Source of the DNA: Bin55 sp965220235
GTDB taxonomy: Bacteria > Pseudomonadota > Gammaproteobacteria > Pseudomonadales > Azotimanducaceae
Assembly: GCA_965220235.1 (NCBI GenBank)
Contig: OZ244815.1
Location: 1,798,001 to 1,862,000, forward strand
Direction: 5' to 3'
Length of the DNA: 64,000 bases
Shown: one piece after another, positions 53,296-62,180 of the stretch
Layout of the letters: the number at the start of each line of letters is the position of its first letter
Position numbering within the stretch: the first letter of the stretch is position 1
Program-made: the position numbers and the translations under genes
Notes under the pieces: generated by a model
Databases searched by the model: none
What the model saw: the letters and a program-made list of their open reading frames with translations, nothing else
What the model was told of the DNA's origin: nothing

Positions 53296-54336
53296 TTAGG
53301 AAGCGAGCTCCCTCATACCTTCCCACTCGCACCAACAATCACACAGCGCATCTACTGAACTTTCCGGTCTTGACTGATCGCGCGCAGTAGATACTAGTCG
53401 GAAATACGCCATCAACCGTGGTGAATGACCTTCTAATCTCGTCGCGCCATGCGGGACCGCATGGAGTGTTAGTACCGCATCACCTGGTTTAACTTTTATT
53501 AGTGTCGGTTTTGGCCAGATCCGACCATCTGTCGTGTGTCCAGCGCCTTCAGTAAATTGTTCGCGAACTTGATCTGGATAGTGCCGAAGTCCGCTGAAAT
53601 TTGGCGCATCGCTGTCAATGCGTTCCCATCCCGGACCATCGGGTCCAATTGGCCCGCCGGCGTCACGTTGATAGCGAAAGAATTCGGAGATCGGGTGATG
53701 TGCACCACGCAAAAGTCCAAGGTTTCCCGCGCCCTCTACGCTCTGATCCGAGAGCGGAATACCAAGTAGGGCAGTGAAGTTGAGGATATTGATACCACCA
53801 GGATATGTTCTGCGAACGCCATTGCGTGCCGGGTCTCGGTTCCAGCGCGCTCGCTCTTCCTCGTTCATCGGTCGATCAACCCGCTGATGAACTGGGGCTG
53901 CGCCATTCCAAAGACCGTCCAGATGGCCATGCCATCCGTAGAAAGGTACCTCTTCATTGGGATACCCAGCTTCGTTGATTTGATTACCGATTTTGTGCGG
54001 AAAGATCGTCGCCAACTGTGCGCCACGTATTCCCACTACCGCATGTCCAAGAGCCTCATTGATTGAGCGCATGAGTTCGCTATCTTGATTGACTAGCTCA
54101 AGTATGCTGGGATTTGTGCCAGCACGCTTGGCATTCGCAACAGCTTCTTGAAGTACCGTATCCGCAGTTGATTCTGATTTGTCGCCAGATTGCTTTGGTG
54201 ACATCGAGGCATGCCAAATTGCCGACAAGTCGCCGTAAAGCGTGCGAATTGCACGGGTTACAACCTCAGGTGGGACAATATCCCTGAGGATTACGAAACC
54301 GTCGTCGTAGAAGGATTGTTTCTCTTCCGGAGTCAA
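53296..54336 (-). CDS. Phytanoyl-CoA dioxygenase (PhyH) family protein
   Basis: Fe(II)/2-oxoglutarate oxygenase candidate of 346 residues. The iron motif is HLD in YGWHGHLDGLWNGA, the distal His is in LTLHAVPHGATRLEGHSPRLMAYF with the 2-oxoglutarate Arg nearby. Residues 40-110 form an insertion without match to the other four PhyH proteins here, so it is the most distant of them. The TTG start lies 9 bp after the stop of the TerB-like gene, suggesting one transcript. Substrate unknown. Confidence 0.85.
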   Translation of the reverse strand: MTPEEKQSFYDDGFVILRDIVPPEVVTRAIRTLYGDLSAIWHASMSPKQSGDKSESTADTVLQEAVANAKRAGTNPSILELVNQDSELMRSINEALGHAVVGIRGAQLATIFPHKIGNQINEAGYPNEEVPFYGWHGHLDGLWNGAAPVHQRVDRPMNEEERARWNRDPARNGVRRTYPGGINILNFTALLGIPLSDQSVEGAGNLGLLRGAHHPISEFFRYQRDAGGPIGPDGPGWERIDSDAPNFSGLRHYPDQVREQFTEGAGHTTDGRIWPKPTLIKVKPGDAVLTLHAVPHGATRLEGHSPRLMAYFRLVSTARDQSRPESSVDALCDCWCEWEGMRELAS

Positions 54337-54345
54337 GAATCTAAA

Positions 54346-54792
54346 TTAAAAAGCTTGCGTTTGATTAAGCCCTACGAGGTCGGAAGCACGTAAATTGAGG
54401 TCGCTAACAACCATATTGAAGAAAAATACTTCTCGCTCTGTGATACGTTCGTCTGCTTTGATGATCGTCGCCAGTGCGTTTATCAGCGCGATTTTTCGTT
54501 CGACAGGCAACCTAACACTGACTGCGTTGAGATAGCGACTTAACGACCCCTCTTCGTAGATATGCGAGTTGGCAGCAACGCGTACGTCGCTATCTGTGAT
54601 ATCTTGTCCTGTGAGTTCGCTCACCATGTCGCGCACGAGTCCGATTTCAGCAGGGTGGATGTTCGAATCAACGCTAGTTGCACGAGATAGCGTCATAAGC
54701 ACGGTCTCGTTGAACAGCTCTACATCTTCTTCAGCTGAGCCACTCGTTTCGTCAAAGAGCTTGAATATGGCACTCAAACTGGTTCGAATCAT
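54346..54792 (-). CDS. TerB-like protein (tellurite resistance TerB/DjlA N-terminal fold)
   Basis: All-helical protein of 148 residues with the TerB pattern: a first helix pair around VLMTLSRATSVDSNIHPAEIGLVRDMV and a second around ALINALATIIKADERITEREVFFFNMVVSDL. The acidic motif positions (DSNIHPAE and DERITERE) are those where TerB proteins bind divalent metal ions. No other ter genes are near, so tellurite resistance is not implied. It is 9 bp ahead of a PhyH gene on the same strand. Confidence 0.82.
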   Translation of the reverse strand: MIRTSLSAIFKLFDETSGSAEEDVELFNETVLMTLSRATSVDSNIHPAEIGLVRDMVSELTGQDITDSDVRVAANSHIYEEGSLSRYLNAVSVRLPVERKIALINALATIIKADERITEREVFFFNMVVSDLNLRASDLVGLNQTQAF

Positions 54793-54870
54793 GGCGAAAT
54801 ACGCGCTCTAAGTGGGATTGGGAATGCGGAGATTTTAACGTCGGATCGTTGGCTTTAGCGCTGGTTCAAG

Positions 54871-55623
54871 TTATCGTTTAACATGCCCGAGCATAAATTC
54901 GAAGGCAAAGCGCATTTCTTCCCCAGGTACCTCCGGATGCAGTCCTGGATTCGCATGAATACGTTTGTCCGATGATGCGAGCGCGTCGAATAGCTCCAGA
55001 TAGCCTTCCCGAGAGAATAACTCGTCCTCTAGCTGCATGAGAAAAAGAATGGGGAATGTAAGTTTGGCCGCGTCCTCTAGCATCCGCGCACCGAGGCGTT
55101 TTCCGATACCCTGAGATCCCAGTAAACCGAGCGTAGCAGCCACGACTGGTAGGGTTCGTGAAGCATCGGCAAGCATTGGTATACCAAATATCGAACCCAT
55201 TGATAAACCAAAATAAACCATCTGTTTGAGTTCAGCATTCGATTCTGTTTGCGCAAGGTCAATGGCATATCGCCAGTCGGCATTCATGTCGTCGATCATC
55301 GAATCGCGTCTCATTTCCTCGCCGAAAGCTTCACGCCCGCCGGGACCAACTTGACGGAGACCATGCACCGGACCATCGATCGACACCACCGTAAATCCAG
55401 CTTTGACGAATTTCCCAGCGAGATAGGGTATAGGTGCTTGGTAACGATTACCTGACGCTCCGTGTCCGAACGCTACTAAAGTTGAGCTCACCACGCCATC
55501 TGGCGTCCACAACGCACCAGTCCGCTTTCGGCCTGTCTCAGTTTCTGCAATGAATTCGCGAGTTGAGTGCTTCGCACCATCGTCAGCGGTCGACCATTGC
55601 ACGTTAGTTACGACTTGGTTCAT
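54871..55623 (-). CDS. Alpha/beta hydrolase (dienelactone hydrolase-like)
   Basis: Serine hydrolase of 250 residues. The oxyanion strand VAFGHGASGNRYQAPIPYLAGKF comes first, the nucleophile elbow is YFGLSMGSIFG (G-x-S-x-G, Ser near residue 147), the acid is likely Asp in FLMQLEDELFS and the His in NPGLHPEVPGEE. No signal peptide. It begins 71 bp downstream of the LLM gene's stop on the same strand. Ester or lactone cleavage is expected; substrate unknown. Confidence 0.85.
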   Translation of the reverse strand: MNQVVTNVQWSTADDGAKHSTREFIAETETGRKRTGALWTPDGVVSSTLVAFGHGASGNRYQAPIPYLAGKFVKAGFTVVSIDGPVHGLRQVGPGGREAFGEEMRRDSMIDDMNADWRYAIDLAQTESNAELKQMVYFGLSMGSIFGIPMLADASRTLPVVAATLGLLGSQGIGKRLGARMLEDAAKLTFPILFLMQLEDELFSREGYLELFDALASSDKRIHANPGLHPEVPGEEMRFAFEFMLGHVKR

Positions 55624-55693
55624 GTTGTTATTTCGATATCAAAATTGGGTAGAGACGAGAGACGCTCCGCGAGCACGTGGAATCCGCCGTGTC

Positions 55694-56764
55694 TCATACG
55701 TTTGGCATGACGTCGTCCGCGAGTCGCTCGATGGATTGGAAACGTGTATCAAAATTTGGTAGCACCATAACCTGATCCAAACCTGCTTGGTCGAGTGCCT
55801 GTAGCAGATCTATAAGTTCGTCTCTGGTTCCGATCATTGCGGACGCTTTTAAGACATCTGGCGTCAAGAAACGCTCTTCTTCCGGAATCACGTAACAGTT
55901 GTGCCCAGCGTGAATTCGTTGGTGACGACGTTCTTCTGGATACGATTCGATCATCTTCACATAGTCATCCCATACGTACTTCAGCGCACCACCAGGTTGG
56001 CGTCCAAAGTTGCGAACTTGCTCATAGGAATAGTGAATCGCGGCCATCGCCATTGCGCCGCATTCAGCCTTAACGCGATCCGAGTCGATCGCTTCACCGT
56101 CATCGAGTACCACAATGGTCGTTAATGCGGTTGCGTAGTAGTCCTCTTTATCCAATTCACGACCGACTTGATTCGCACCTGTTTGAAGCATGTGCTTTAT
56201 ATTGAGCATGACTGCGGGGTTCGCTGGCAATGCCAGTACGGCACCATCGCCGAGTTTCCCCGCAACCGCTAGTGACTTTGGACCAAACCCCGATATATAA
56301 AGTGGAATCTCGTCTTTAAAGTTGACGAATCCGTCTTCGGGCATCACGTGACGAATGGGAATGTCACGACCCTTCGCGTGGTAGATTCCCTCTTCGCCTC
56401 GCAGCAACGGTCTTAACGTATTGACATAGCGTTCGAGATCGCGCACCCGGTCGGGAGGCAAGCCCATAACCCGCATCGCAGTATTGCCAGCACCCAATCC
56501 AAGAAACGTACGACCTGGCGCAAGTGCGTTAATGGTTGCGATACTACCGGCTGTGACAGGAGCCGGACGGGTTCCAGTGATGGCTACACCCGTGCCGAGA
56601 CGGATCCGAGAGGTACGTGTTGCTGCGAGTGCGAGCGTTGCATAACAATCGGACCAGAGCATCTGACTATCTGCACACCACGCATGGGAATATCCCAATT
56701 CCTCAGCACGCACAATGTAGTCAATGTCGTTTACATGCGAAGCGACGCAAACCCCGAAATCCAT
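55694..56764 (-). CDS. LLM class flavin/F420-dependent oxidoreductase
   Basis: Luciferase-like TIM-barrel oxidoreductase of 356 residues. The start MDFGVCVASHVNDIDYIVRAEELGYSHAWCADSQMLWSDCY, the strand TSRIRLGTGVAITGTRPAPVTAGSIATINALAPGRTFLGLGAGN and EIPLYISGFGPKSLAVAGKLGDGAVL are typical of the Mer/F420-dependent branch rather than of FMN-monooxygenases of the bacterial luciferase type. Cofactor choice cannot be settled without structure. It lies 15 bp after the TIGR03084-like gene on the same strand, so they are co-transcribed. Confidence 0.9.
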   Translation of the reverse strand: MDFGVCVASHVNDIDYIVRAEELGYSHAWCADSQMLWSDCYATLALAATRTSRIRLGTGVAITGTRPAPVTAGSIATINALAPGRTFLGLGAGNTAMRVMGLPPDRVRDLERYVNTLRPLLRGEEGIYHAKGRDIPIRHVMPEDGFVNFKDEIPLYISGFGPKSLAVAGKLGDGAVLALPANPAVMLNIKHMLQTGANQVGRELDKEDYYATALTTIVVLDDGEAIDSDRVKAECGAMAMAAIHYSYEQVRNFGRQPGGALKYVWDDYVKMIESYPEERRHQRIHAGHNCYVIPEEERFLTPDVLKASAMIGTRDELIDLLQALDQAGLDQVMVLPNFDTRFQSIERLADDVMPNV

Positions 56765-56779
56765 CCTAGAGTACCTCTG

Positions 56780-57541
56780 CTACCAACCTCGCACGCCCGG
56801 AACTGGAGGCGTTTCAGGAGGTCCGGCGAAACACTGAGCGATTTCCATCCATGCATCGGCTGAGTCGCCACGAATATCGAGATTGACTTCCTGAATGTTT
56901 CGACCTTGCGTTACAACATGTGCGAACTCAACGGCGGACCCGGCAACGAAATCACTGTCAGAAGGTTCATTCCATGTCCATTCGGTACCAGAAGGGGCAG
57001 AGAGACGCACGTACGGAATCGGTTCCGGTACATTAAGCTGCCGGTTGATAAACGTCCAGCCATAGGTAGCGACGCCAATGTGACAGATGTTCCGAATGCG
57101 ATCAGTATTCACTCGTTTCACCCGCAGCAGGTCGTAAATATCCTGACCGTGTGACCAAGTTTCCATTTGGCGTGCGGTCGCCATCATGCGCAACCCCATA
57201 TCGGGACCAAACCAAGGTGCCCGAATTTGCGGGTCGACGCGTTCAAACTCGTCGCAGAGGTCCTGCTGGTACTTGAACCATTGCTCCATGAGTGCACGGC
57301 CCTCGAGTGGCTCTGGCTCCGACGCACGATACTTCTCTCGATTGTGCATCCAATCTCGAAAACCGTCCGGATCCGTCACCGAGTGTAACGCCCAACGATC
57401 CGCATCGTGAAGATGCTGCACGACCCAATTTATCGTGCGGTCTTTGAAGGGAGTCTCTAAACTCCACTGATCATCCTTCAAGGTGACGAGGAGTTCATGT
57501 AAAGCCGCGCCTTCTTCGCGGAAGTCGTCAATCTGTTGCAT
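56780..57541 (-). CDS. TIGR03084-like DinB/maleylpyruvate isomerase-type protein
   Basis: A 253-residue protein with the four-helix DinB-like domain of mycothiol-dependent maleylpyruvate isomerases. The metal histidine triad is suggested by VVQHLHDADRWAL (near residue 44) and QMETWSHGQDIYDLL (near 135). The C-terminal half RLSAPSGTEWTWNEPSDSDFVAGSAVEFAHVVTQGRNI is the SCP2-like tail seen in TIGR03084 proteins, best known from actinobacteria. Eight bases separate its stop side from the Mo hydroxylase operon upstream. The thiol cofactor used, if any, is unknown. Confidence 0.82.
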   Translation of the reverse strand: MQQIDDFREEGAALHELLVTLKDDQWSLETPFKDRTINWVVQHLHDADRWALHSVTDPDGFRDWMHNREKYRASEPEPLEGRALMEQWFKYQQDLCDEFERVDPQIRAPWFGPDMGLRMMATARQMETWSHGQDIYDLLRVKRVNTDRIRNICHIGVATYGWTFINRQLNVPEPIPYVRLSAPSGTEWTWNEPSDSDFVAGSAVEFAHVVTQGRNIQEVNLDIRGDSADAWMEIAQCFAGPPETPPVPGVRGW

Positions 57542-57549
57542 GCAAAAAC

Positions 57550-59745
57550 TCAGATTAGTGGAATAGAACGACGTCGACCGCCGCCTGCTCGGTAAATCGC
57601 GTTACTCAGTGCAGGGGCGACAGGCGGTACACCCGGTTCGCCGACACCTGCAGGGAGATGATCCGAGTCAACGAGCTCAACCGAAATTGAAGGTGCGTCT
57701 GGCATCCGCGCAATGAGATAGCCGTCAAAGTTATTCTGCTGGATGGCACCGTCCTTGAATGTCAGCTTGGCACGTTGGGCTGCTGACAAACCGAAGACGA
57801 CCGCACCTTCCATCTGCGCCGAGCAAGTATCAGCGTTCACATACGTACCGCAGTCTAAGACCACATGCGCGTTCGTCACTCTGTAATTTGGATCGGAAGC
57901 ATCGACTTCTAATACAGTCGCTACATATGAAAGGAAACTGTGGTGCACAGCAACTCCTAGTGCACGACCATCTGCGATCTTTTTATCCCAGTCAGAGTTC
58001 GCTCGCGCCTTCTGGAGAACGTTTCGGAGACGTTCGATTTTGAACTCGTGTCCTGGCTCACTCGGCAGTGCGCCTTGAATGACGTCCATGCCTTCCCACA
58101 TCGCAAGTCGATAGTCAATGGGATCCATGCCAGCCTGTTCAGCAAGTTCGTCAATGAATACGTTCGCACCGAACGCATGGAATATATTGCACACAGATCG
58201 TAACCAACCGATCCTCACACCCGCTTTCAGTCCAGCCGCCTCGATTGACTGGTTATCGCACCGATAAGGCGTGTTGGTGAACCCCATATCGAGCTCCCAA
58301 TTTGCGGGTTCAACCATATTCGGTGCCGCGACGGTCGACATGATCGATGGAAATGCGGTTCGTTGACGCCATGCGGTTGGCATGCCGTTTTCGCCTAATG
58401 TCGCCTCGTAACGCTGTACGCTAGGTGCGTGGAAGTAGTCGTACTGCAAATCGTTTTCGCGTCGCCACTGAACACGGACGGGACGCTTGAGACGCTTCGA
58501 TAGCTCGACAGCCTCCAAAACAAAGTCCGGCTTCGATTTACGACCAAATGCGCCGCCGAGGAGTGTGGGAGTTACCTTCACGTTCTCAAGCGCGAAGCCT
58601 TGTGCGCCAACGATGGTGTTACGTGTCGTCTGAGGATCCTGAACAGGCGCTAATACTTCAACCGAGTCATCCATCACGTTTGCGATTGCGGAAGGCGGTT
58701 CCATTGGCGCGTGGCTAAGGAACGGTGTTTCATAAACCGCTTCAATCTTCTCTTCTGCTTCGTCAAGCATGCCATTGGCATCTCCGACTTGATGCCAGAC
58801 TTTACCTGGTTGCTCGACGGCTTCACGTAGCGCTTGTTGAAACGCGTCGCTATTGAAGCTCTGATTCGGCGAGTTGGACCAATTGATCTCAAGTTCGTCG
58901 GCGATCTTGATACCTGTGTAGGTGTCTTCTGCAATTACCGCGACACTTCCAACAGGATTGAAGCCGATCGGACCCGGCGTCACGTTGATAGTTTCAATCC
59001 CAATAAACCTCGGGTTCTCTTTCGCGCTGTCGGACACTTTTACATCAACTGGCGAAGAGCCAAAAACAGGGGCATGAACCATGACGGCGATTGCCATGTT
59101 TGGTAATGTCACGTCCGCACCGTACGTTGCATTGCCGGTTGCTACATCCTGTGCGTCAACGTGCACACGGGACTTCCCGATGTGATTCCACTTTTCGCGT
59201 GATTTAAGGGTAGGGTTTGCGGGGACATCAAGCACACTCGCCGCGTTCGCGAGATCGCCAAAAGATGCGCTTCTTGACGAAGCGTTATGGTGTACAGCAT
59301 GGTCGTGCGCTTCGCATTCCGAAGCCGCCACACCCCACGAATCAGCCGCAGCCTGGATCAGCATTTCTCGAGCCGCTGCTCCGGCATTCCTCAAAGGTAC
59401 GAAAAAGTTCTTGATGCTCTTTGAGCCATCGGTGTTTTGATCTCCGTACTTTGCGTCGCCTTCGGCTTGAGCGACAACGACTTTCCCCCAATCTGCCTCA
59501 AGCTCGTCACACACGACTTGCGCGACAGCTGTCTTGATTCCTTGACCCATCTCTGATCGGTGACACGTGACAGTGACGATACCATCGCTACCGACAGCTA
59601 CGTAAACGCTTGGAGAGAGTGTACGAGCGGTACTTGCTAGAGCGGGGTTAAATCCGTTTGTATATGCGTAGGAGCCAACCACCAACGCACCGGAGGAGAC
59701 TAGAAAATTCCGACGCGAAAGATTGCGAAGTGGAGGTGCGTTCAT
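57550..59745 (-). CDS. Tat-exported xanthine dehydrogenase family molybdopterin subunit (IorB-like)
   Basis: Catalytic subunit of a two-subunit molybdenum hydroxylase, 731 residues, like isoquinoline 1-oxidoreductase beta. A Tat signal SRRNFLVSSGALVVGSYAY opens the protein (residues 10-28), so the enzyme acts in the periplasm. Mo-cofactor motifs are RSEMGQGIKTAVAQVVCDEL, LLGGAFGRKSKPD and the C-terminal AGVGEPGVPPVAPALSNAI with the catalytic Glu. ATG 59745 overlaps the Fe-S subunit stop by 4 bp. The XdhC-like maturation factor and a cytochrome subunit are not adjacent. Substrate may be an N-heterocycle or aldehyde. Confidence 0.92.
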   Translation of the reverse strand: MNAPPLRNLSRRNFLVSSGALVVGSYAYTNGFNPALASTARTLSPSVYVAVGSDGIVTVTCHRSEMGQGIKTAVAQVVCDELEADWGKVVVAQAEGDAKYGDQNTDGSKSIKNFFVPLRNAGAAAREMLIQAAADSWGVAASECEAHDHAVHHNASSRSASFGDLANAASVLDVPANPTLKSREKWNHIGKSRVHVDAQDVATGNATYGADVTLPNMAIAVMVHAPVFGSSPVDVKVSDSAKENPRFIGIETINVTPGPIGFNPVGSVAVIAEDTYTGIKIADELEINWSNSPNQSFNSDAFQQALREAVEQPGKVWHQVGDANGMLDEAEEKIEAVYETPFLSHAPMEPPSAIANVMDDSVEVLAPVQDPQTTRNTIVGAQGFALENVKVTPTLLGGAFGRKSKPDFVLEAVELSKRLKRPVRVQWRRENDLQYDYFHAPSVQRYEATLGENGMPTAWRQRTAFPSIMSTVAAPNMVEPANWELDMGFTNTPYRCDNQSIEAAGLKAGVRIGWLRSVCNIFHAFGANVFIDELAEQAGMDPIDYRLAMWEGMDVIQGALPSEPGHEFKIERLRNVLQKARANSDWDKKIADGRALGVAVHHSFLSYVATVLEVDASDPNYRVTNAHVVLDCGTYVNADTCSAQMEGAVVFGLSAAQRAKLTFKDGAIQQNNFDGYLIARMPDAPSISVELVDSDHLPAGVGEPGVPPVAPALSNAIYRAGGGRRRSIPLI

Positions 59746-60197
59746 TGTCTACCCTCCGCGGTTCGATGAATGGCTTTACGGATTCGACCGTAGGTACCAC
59801 ATCGACAAATATTGCCAGCCATGGCACTATCGATGTCTTCGTCGGTTGGGGCAGCATTGGTCGCTAGTAGAGCTGCAGCTGACATCAATTGCCCCGACTG
59901 ACAATACCCGCACTGTGCGACGTTTTCTTCGACCCATGCTTCGACGAGGTCCGGCTGCTGTTCAACTAGCGATTCGATCGTAGAAATCTGTCGACCCAAT
60001 GCGGCGGCAACGGTTGTAAGACACGATCGGGTCGGTGTACCATCGATTTGAACAGTACAAGCGCCACACAATCCTCGCCCACAGCCGAACTTGGTGCCGT
60101 TAAGCGCGAGATGGTCGCGCAGAACCCACAATAACGGTGTGTTTTCGTCAATGTCGAGTTCATGCTCGACGCCATTGACATGCATCTTGATCGCCAT
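59742..60197 (-). CDS. 2Fe-2S subunit of the exported molybdenum hydroxylase (IorA-like)
   Basis: Electron-transfer subunit of 151 residues with two 2Fe-2S sites. The plant-ferredoxin type cluster uses Cys39, Cys44, Cys47 and Cys59 (CGRGLCGACTV and TRSC). The second uses Cys96, Cys99, Cys131 and Cys133 (CGYCQSGQ and NICRCGTY). It lacks a signal peptide, so it must be carried out of the cell together with the Tat-tagged large subunit, as known for IorAB-type enzymes. First gene of the iorA-iorB-like pair. Confidence 0.94.
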   Translation of the reverse strand: MAIKMHVNGVEHELDIDENTPLLWVLRDHLALNGTKFGCGRGLCGACTVQIDGTPTRSCLTTVAAALGRQISTIESLVEQQPDLVEAWVEENVAQCGYCQSGQLMSAAALLATNAAPTDEDIDSAMAGNICRCGTYGRIRKAIHRTAEGRQ

Positions 60198-60291
60198 TCA
60201 TAACCCCTTTAACGAAACACGATCTTGTTTTTCTATGTTAGCACTCGTATATGGAACATTCGTCAGGTATCAATGCAAACCGAGCAACCTC

Positions 60292-61068
60292 TCAGGTTGA
60301 ATTTTCGTCGAGCTCATTCAACATACGCTTGAGTGCAAAGTGCTTATAGCTATCGATAGTCAGTTCTTTAAAGATATCGATGCAGTCTATGCCTTGTAGC
60401 TTCAGTTGTATCCAACCGTTGTGTCCGGTATAGCGAGGAATACTGAATCGGTTGTCCGACAGCAGGGCGGCTTGTTGTTCTTTTCCGACCCAAATCCCCG
60501 CACACGGTATGCCATCGACAACGTAAGCCGTCGCGAAAGTTTTCTTTCCAGCCTTGAACGAAGGTGTACCAAACTGAGGAACTTCAGTCACTTCCGGAAG
60601 ACTGAAACAAAACGATCGAACTTTCTCCAACTGGCCGTGACAAACAGGATCATTGAATGGATCGAATTCCACTGGATCAATTTGTGTCTCGGGTGGCGGT
60701 ACATCAGGTATTACGTCCTCGATCGCTGCATTACTGCGACTGGTGTACAAATACGCCTCTGCAACTTGGTATTGGATTTCGTCCCATGAAAGGTTCTTGT
60801 CGAGATTTACCCCTAACCAACCTCTTGGACCGAGGTAAGGTGGGACGAAGTAGCTTTCATCGTCCATCGCGACACATTCATGTTGGATTCCATCAGGCGA
60901 GTTGAGCCATAAAGCTACACGACCGTCGCCGTGGTGGTTTACCGCATACTGAGCGAAGACCTTTCCCTTCACGCGGAAATCTGGCATGCCATGACTGTGA
61001 CGTGCTTCGGCGTCGCCGAACGCGAGGCATAACTCATGCACTGCTTCAGTTGGAGAGCGTTTTGACAT
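60292..61068 (-). CDS. Tandem MmcQ/YjbR-family protein (two fused domains)
   Basis: A 258-residue protein built of two YjbR-like domains, each normally a 110-130-residue stand-alone protein. The first spans about residues 5-118 (AFGDAEARHSHGMPDFRVKGKVFAQY, then YFVPPYLGPRGWLGVNLDK). The second spans about 145-250 (CFSLPEVTEVPQFGTPSFKAGKKTFATA, then RFSIPRYTGHNGWIQLKL). The two halves align in motif order but are well diverged. YjbR proteins have a CyaY-like fold and a suggested DNA-binding role; the biological function is open. Monocistronic, divergent from the propeller gene. Confidence 0.88.
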   Translation of the reverse strand: MSKRSPTEAVHELCLAFGDAEARHSHGMPDFRVKGKVFAQYAVNHHGDGRVALWLNSPDGIQHECVAMDDESYFVPPYLGPRGWLGVNLDKNLSWDEIQYQVAEAYLYTSRSNAAIEDVIPDVPPPETQIDPVEFDPFNDPVCHGQLEKVRSFCFSLPEVTEVPQFGTPSFKAGKKTFATAYVVDGIPCAGIWVGKEQQAALLSDNRFSIPRYTGHNGWIQLKLQGIDCIDIFKELTIDSYKHFALKRMLNELDENST

Positions 61069-61160
61069 GTTTCAAGGTTTGGTTCGTGGTGGTAGATTAC
61101 TTCGAATATCGATTGCGAATTGTGCCCGCGCACATAATTCCGGTAACAGAGCGGTGAACT

Positions 61161-62180
61161 ATGACGCCATCACATACCGTCTACAACGAGATAGATTGCA
61201 ATCCCGAGGAGGGAAGATGGGTTGCAGAGCGACTTATTAGTGATCCGATCATCCATGCGGCGTTAGACCCAACCATCGGAGTCAATATTCAAGGTCCATC
61301 ACTGATTCGAGTGCCGGATTGGGTAGATGCGCCACTTGGTCGTTATTACCTTTACTTCGCTGACCACAAAGGACGATTCATTCGTCTCGCCTTCGCCGAC
61401 GAACTTGACGGACCATGGCGCATTCATAGCACAGGTTCGTTGAAACTTGAGGATTCACTTTTTCCGACGGAACAGATTCAACCATCCGACCAACACGTCG
61501 AATCGAACGTAGTGGCTCCTGGTCGTTTATTACACAGCCAGGAGTACGAAGGCTCGACACCGCATATCGCATCACCTGATGTGCATGTAAGTCACGACGA
61601 GCGGCGGATTTACATGTACTACCATGGTTTACTCTCGTACGCCAATCAAAAGACACGCGTCGCGACTTCCGACGACGGCATCAATTTCGTAGCAGAGGAA
61701 CCGATTCTGTGCCGCACGTACTTACGTGTCGTGCCGTTCCAGGACACGATCATAGGAATGGTCATGCCTGGGGTGTTGTATCAATTGAACCACCCACGAG
61801 GCCCGTTTGAAGATGGTCAACAGTTGTTCCCATCCGACGCCCGACATCATGCTTTGCTTACGAATAAGAATCGCGTGTTTGTATTTTGGACCGAAGTTGG
61901 CGAAGCGCCCGAGCACATTAAAGTCAGCGTAATCGAAGACGTATGCCAAGGCAATAGTAGGAAGATCAAACACTTAGGATCGGTTCTTAAACCCGAACTT
62001 GATTGGGAGGGTGCCAGTGCTCCAAACGAACCATCCGTAAGAAGCGTTGCTTACGGGTGCGTAAATCAACTACGCGATCCGTGCATTTTCGTGGAAGACG
62101 ATCAAATCTATCTTCTTTATGCGGGAGGTGGTGAATCCGCAATTGGAATCGCCGAATTACACTGGGTCGAGACAACATGA
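61161..62180 (+). CDS. Predicted beta-propeller protein, glycoside hydrolase 43/DUF-like
   Basis: A 339-residue protein with repeated short strands suggesting a five-bladed propeller: GRYYLYFADHKGRFIRLAFADELDGPWRIH, RRIYMYYHGLLSYANQKTRVATSDDGINF and LRDPCIFVEDDQIYLLYAGGGESAIGIAEL. The pattern of solvent-exposed YLYYA and DGxxW/F strands is that of GH43/GH130-like folds, though three acidic catalytic residues cannot be fixed by eye. No signal peptide. Its stop overlaps the start of an esterase gene as ATGA, so both act together, perhaps on an acylated carbohydrate. Confidence 0.6.
   Translation: MTPSHTVYNEIDCNPEEGRWVAERLISDPIIHAALDPTIGVNIQGPSLIRVPDWVDAPLGRYYLYFADHKGRFIRLAFADELDGPWRIHSTGSLKLEDSLFPTEQIQPSDQHVESNVVAPGRLLHSQEYEGSTPHIASPDVHVSHDERRIYMYYHGLLSYANQKTRVATSDDGINFVAEEPILCRTYLRVVPFQDTIIGMVMPGVLYQLNHPRGPFEDGQQLFPSDARHHALLTNKNRVFVFWTEVGEAPEHIKVSVIEDVCQGNSRKIKHLGSVLKPELDWEGASAPNEPSVRSVAYGCVNQLRDPCIFVEDDQIYLLYAGGGESAIGIAELHWVETT

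Noticed and set aside
54346..54792. Tellurite resistance operon
   Set aside because: Only a lone TerB-fold gene; no terC, terD, terE or terZ nearby.
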